Of a stretch of 64,000 nucleotides of DNA, positions 63,137-64,000 are shown one piece after another. Within the stretch, counting starts at the first letter, position 1. Every line of letters begins with the position of its first letter. The notes under the pieces are model-generated. The model did not search any database. It worked only from the letters and a program-made list of their open reading frames with translations, and was not told the origin of the DNA. Both the position numbers and the translations under genes were made by a program. This stretch comes from Legionella sp. (GTDB lineage Bacteria; Pseudomonadota; Gammaproteobacteria; Legionellales; Legionellaceae): assembly GCA_031291115.1 (NCBI GenBank), contig JARLJQ010000003.1, positions 186,001 through 250,000 of the forward strand, in the 5' to 3' direction.

Positions 63137-64000
63137 TTAATAACTTCTTTGCAAAGCAAAAAGAGCCAGTTGGTTTAATGCTTCTTTATACTTCGATTCA
63201 GGTAAAACCATTAAATAAGACAACGCAGAATCAATTTCTTGAGCGGCTATTTTCTTTGTGTAATCAATGGCTTTTGTTTCTTCCAATGCGATAAGGATTT
63301 CAGGTAAGAATTCCAGACTGCCTTTTTTAAGACTGTCTTTAATTTGTTGTTGTTGCAGTTCAGAACCATGTTGTAAGGCATGAATTAACGGCAATGTTGC
63401 TTTCCCATCGGCTAAGTCGTCACCAATATTTTTGCCGATTGTTTTGGCATCAGAACAATAATCCAGTGCATCATCAATTAATTGGAAGGCGTTACCCAAA
63501 TGCAAACCATAAGCATACAGGCTGTCCTGAACATCTTTTGATGCATTGCTAATCATTGGGCCTATACAGGCCGCAGCAGCGAACAGAAGGGCTGTTTTAG
63601 CGCGAATAACGTCAAAGTACTCATCAAAGGTTAAAGCCGGATTATGGCGGTTTGTGAGCTGTTTCACTTCGCCACCACTGATTTCAAGAGCGGTATTGGC
63701 AAAAAGTTTTAATACAGCAGAATTACCCGATTCAACCATTAATTCGATGGATTGGGTAAAAAGATAATCCCCAACCAAGATGCTGGCTTTACTGCCCCAT
63801 ATATTATTTGCTGTTTGACGGCCTCGTCTTAACGTAGACTCATCAACCACATCATCATGCAATAAAGTGGCTGTATGAAAAAACTCAACCATTGCCGCCA
63901 GAGCAATGTGATCTTTACCTTCGTAGGCGCAGGCATTACTGGCTAACAATACCAGCAGCGGACGTAGACGTTTGCCACCACTTTCAATCATATGGTGGGA
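63137..64000 (-). CDS. ispB: Polyprenyl diphosphate synthase, 5' end outside window
   Basis: The visible 288 codons belong to a trans-polyprenyl synthase that makes the side chain of ubiquinone. The first Asp-rich motif LLHDDVVDESTLRRG and the second LIDDALDYCSD are present, along with GGKRLRPLLVLLAS and HTATLLH. The frame remains open to the right edge (SHH before the Met at 63991), and about 35-40 N-terminal residues should be missing. By length and motifs it matches octaprenyl-type IspB. Confidence 0.88.
   Translation of the reverse strand, partial: SHHMIESGGKRLRPLLVLLASNACAYEGKDHIALAAMVEFFHTATLLHDDVVDESTLRRGRQTANNIWGSKASILVGDYLFTQSIELMVESGNSAVLKLFANTALEISGGEVKQLTNRHNPALTFDEYFDVIRAKTALLFAAAACIGPMISNASKDVQDSLYAYGLHLGNAFQLIDDALDYCSDAKTIGKNIGDDLADGKATLPLIHALQHGSELQQQQIKDSLKKGSLEFLPEILIALEETKAIDYTKKIAAQEIDSALSYLMVLPESKYKEALNQLALFALQRSY

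Overview
The window reads as a chromosomal segment of a Legionella species. The strongest pointers are a ProA/MspA-type M4 zinc metalloprotease (22195-23811), an isolated IcmC/DotE/DotV-family component of the Dot/Icm type IV secretion system (27561-28103), an AnkC/LegA12-like ankyrin protein (33202-34692), a second ankyrin protein of effector type (42835-44598), a CD39-type NTPDase (41613-42785), a secreted S53 sedolisin (512-2443) and low-G+C coding sequence. No rRNA, tRNA, CRISPR array, prophage or complete insertion sequence was seen. Species cannot be named from the sequence alone.

Layout. 1-2443: a propeller-type secreted protein (cut by the window edge) followed by a secreted S53 peptidase. 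2492-6095: adenosine deaminase, a small conserved protein, a remnant of a TauD/TfdA-type dioxygenase, and a phosphate transporter pair (PiT plus its DUF47 partner). 6421-9099: an orphan secretin-N-domain-like secreted protein, then algH/ruvX/pyrB. 9232-14078: comM, ubiK, glnB, 5-formyl-THF cyclo-ligase, a PA3496-type acidic protein, a PabC-like aminotransferase and a TVP38/TMEM64 membrane protein. 14289-18292: an Aas-like acyltransferase/AMP-ligase fusion with an altered acyltransferase active site, and a PHA synthase. 18536-21684: the aroQ-accB-accC-prmA operon. 22195-28386: proA, an alpha/beta hydrolase, an EEP phosphohydrolase, class I aldolase, a flavin reductase, the DotV-like gene and a DUF3579 protein. 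28551-33077: pssA, HPr/NPr, hpf, rpoN, rpmB-rpmG, trmB. 33202-38287: AnkC-like effector, hflK-hflC, purA. 38450-47233 is the most accessory part: a 1003-residue transporter/HEAT/cyclic-nucleotide-domain fusion, the NTPDase, an ankyrin protein, a secreted adenosine deaminase and a shortened periplasmic binding protein. 47300-60855: the gpmI-envC-ctpA set on the minus strand, then the conserved envelope run uppS-cdsA-rseP-bamA-skp-(lpxD remnant)-fabZ-lpxA-serS. 60973-64000: two small secreted proteins, an outer-membrane barrel protein and ispB (cut by the window edge).

Themes. Envelope biogenesis genes (bamA, skp, fabZ, lpxA, cdsA, pssA, uppS, rseP, envC, ctpA) dominate the housekeeping content. 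Purine handling recurs: two adenosine deaminases, one cytoplasmic and one with a signal peptide, a secreted NTPDase and purA. Three families of short non-coding repeats are scattered between genes: family A (nine loci, 75-160 bp, imperfect inverted repeats with a GTCATCCAGAGCG-type end), family B (four loci, about 50 bp, hairpin elements mostly bounded by TA) and family C (two loci, with a TTAACGTGAG end and a CCTCAGCACGAACGG core). One cluster of these repeats lies over the 5' end of envC and has apparently reshaped its start. Gene decay is visible in two places: a dioxygenase fragment at 3767-4039 and a truncated lpxD between skp and fabZ.
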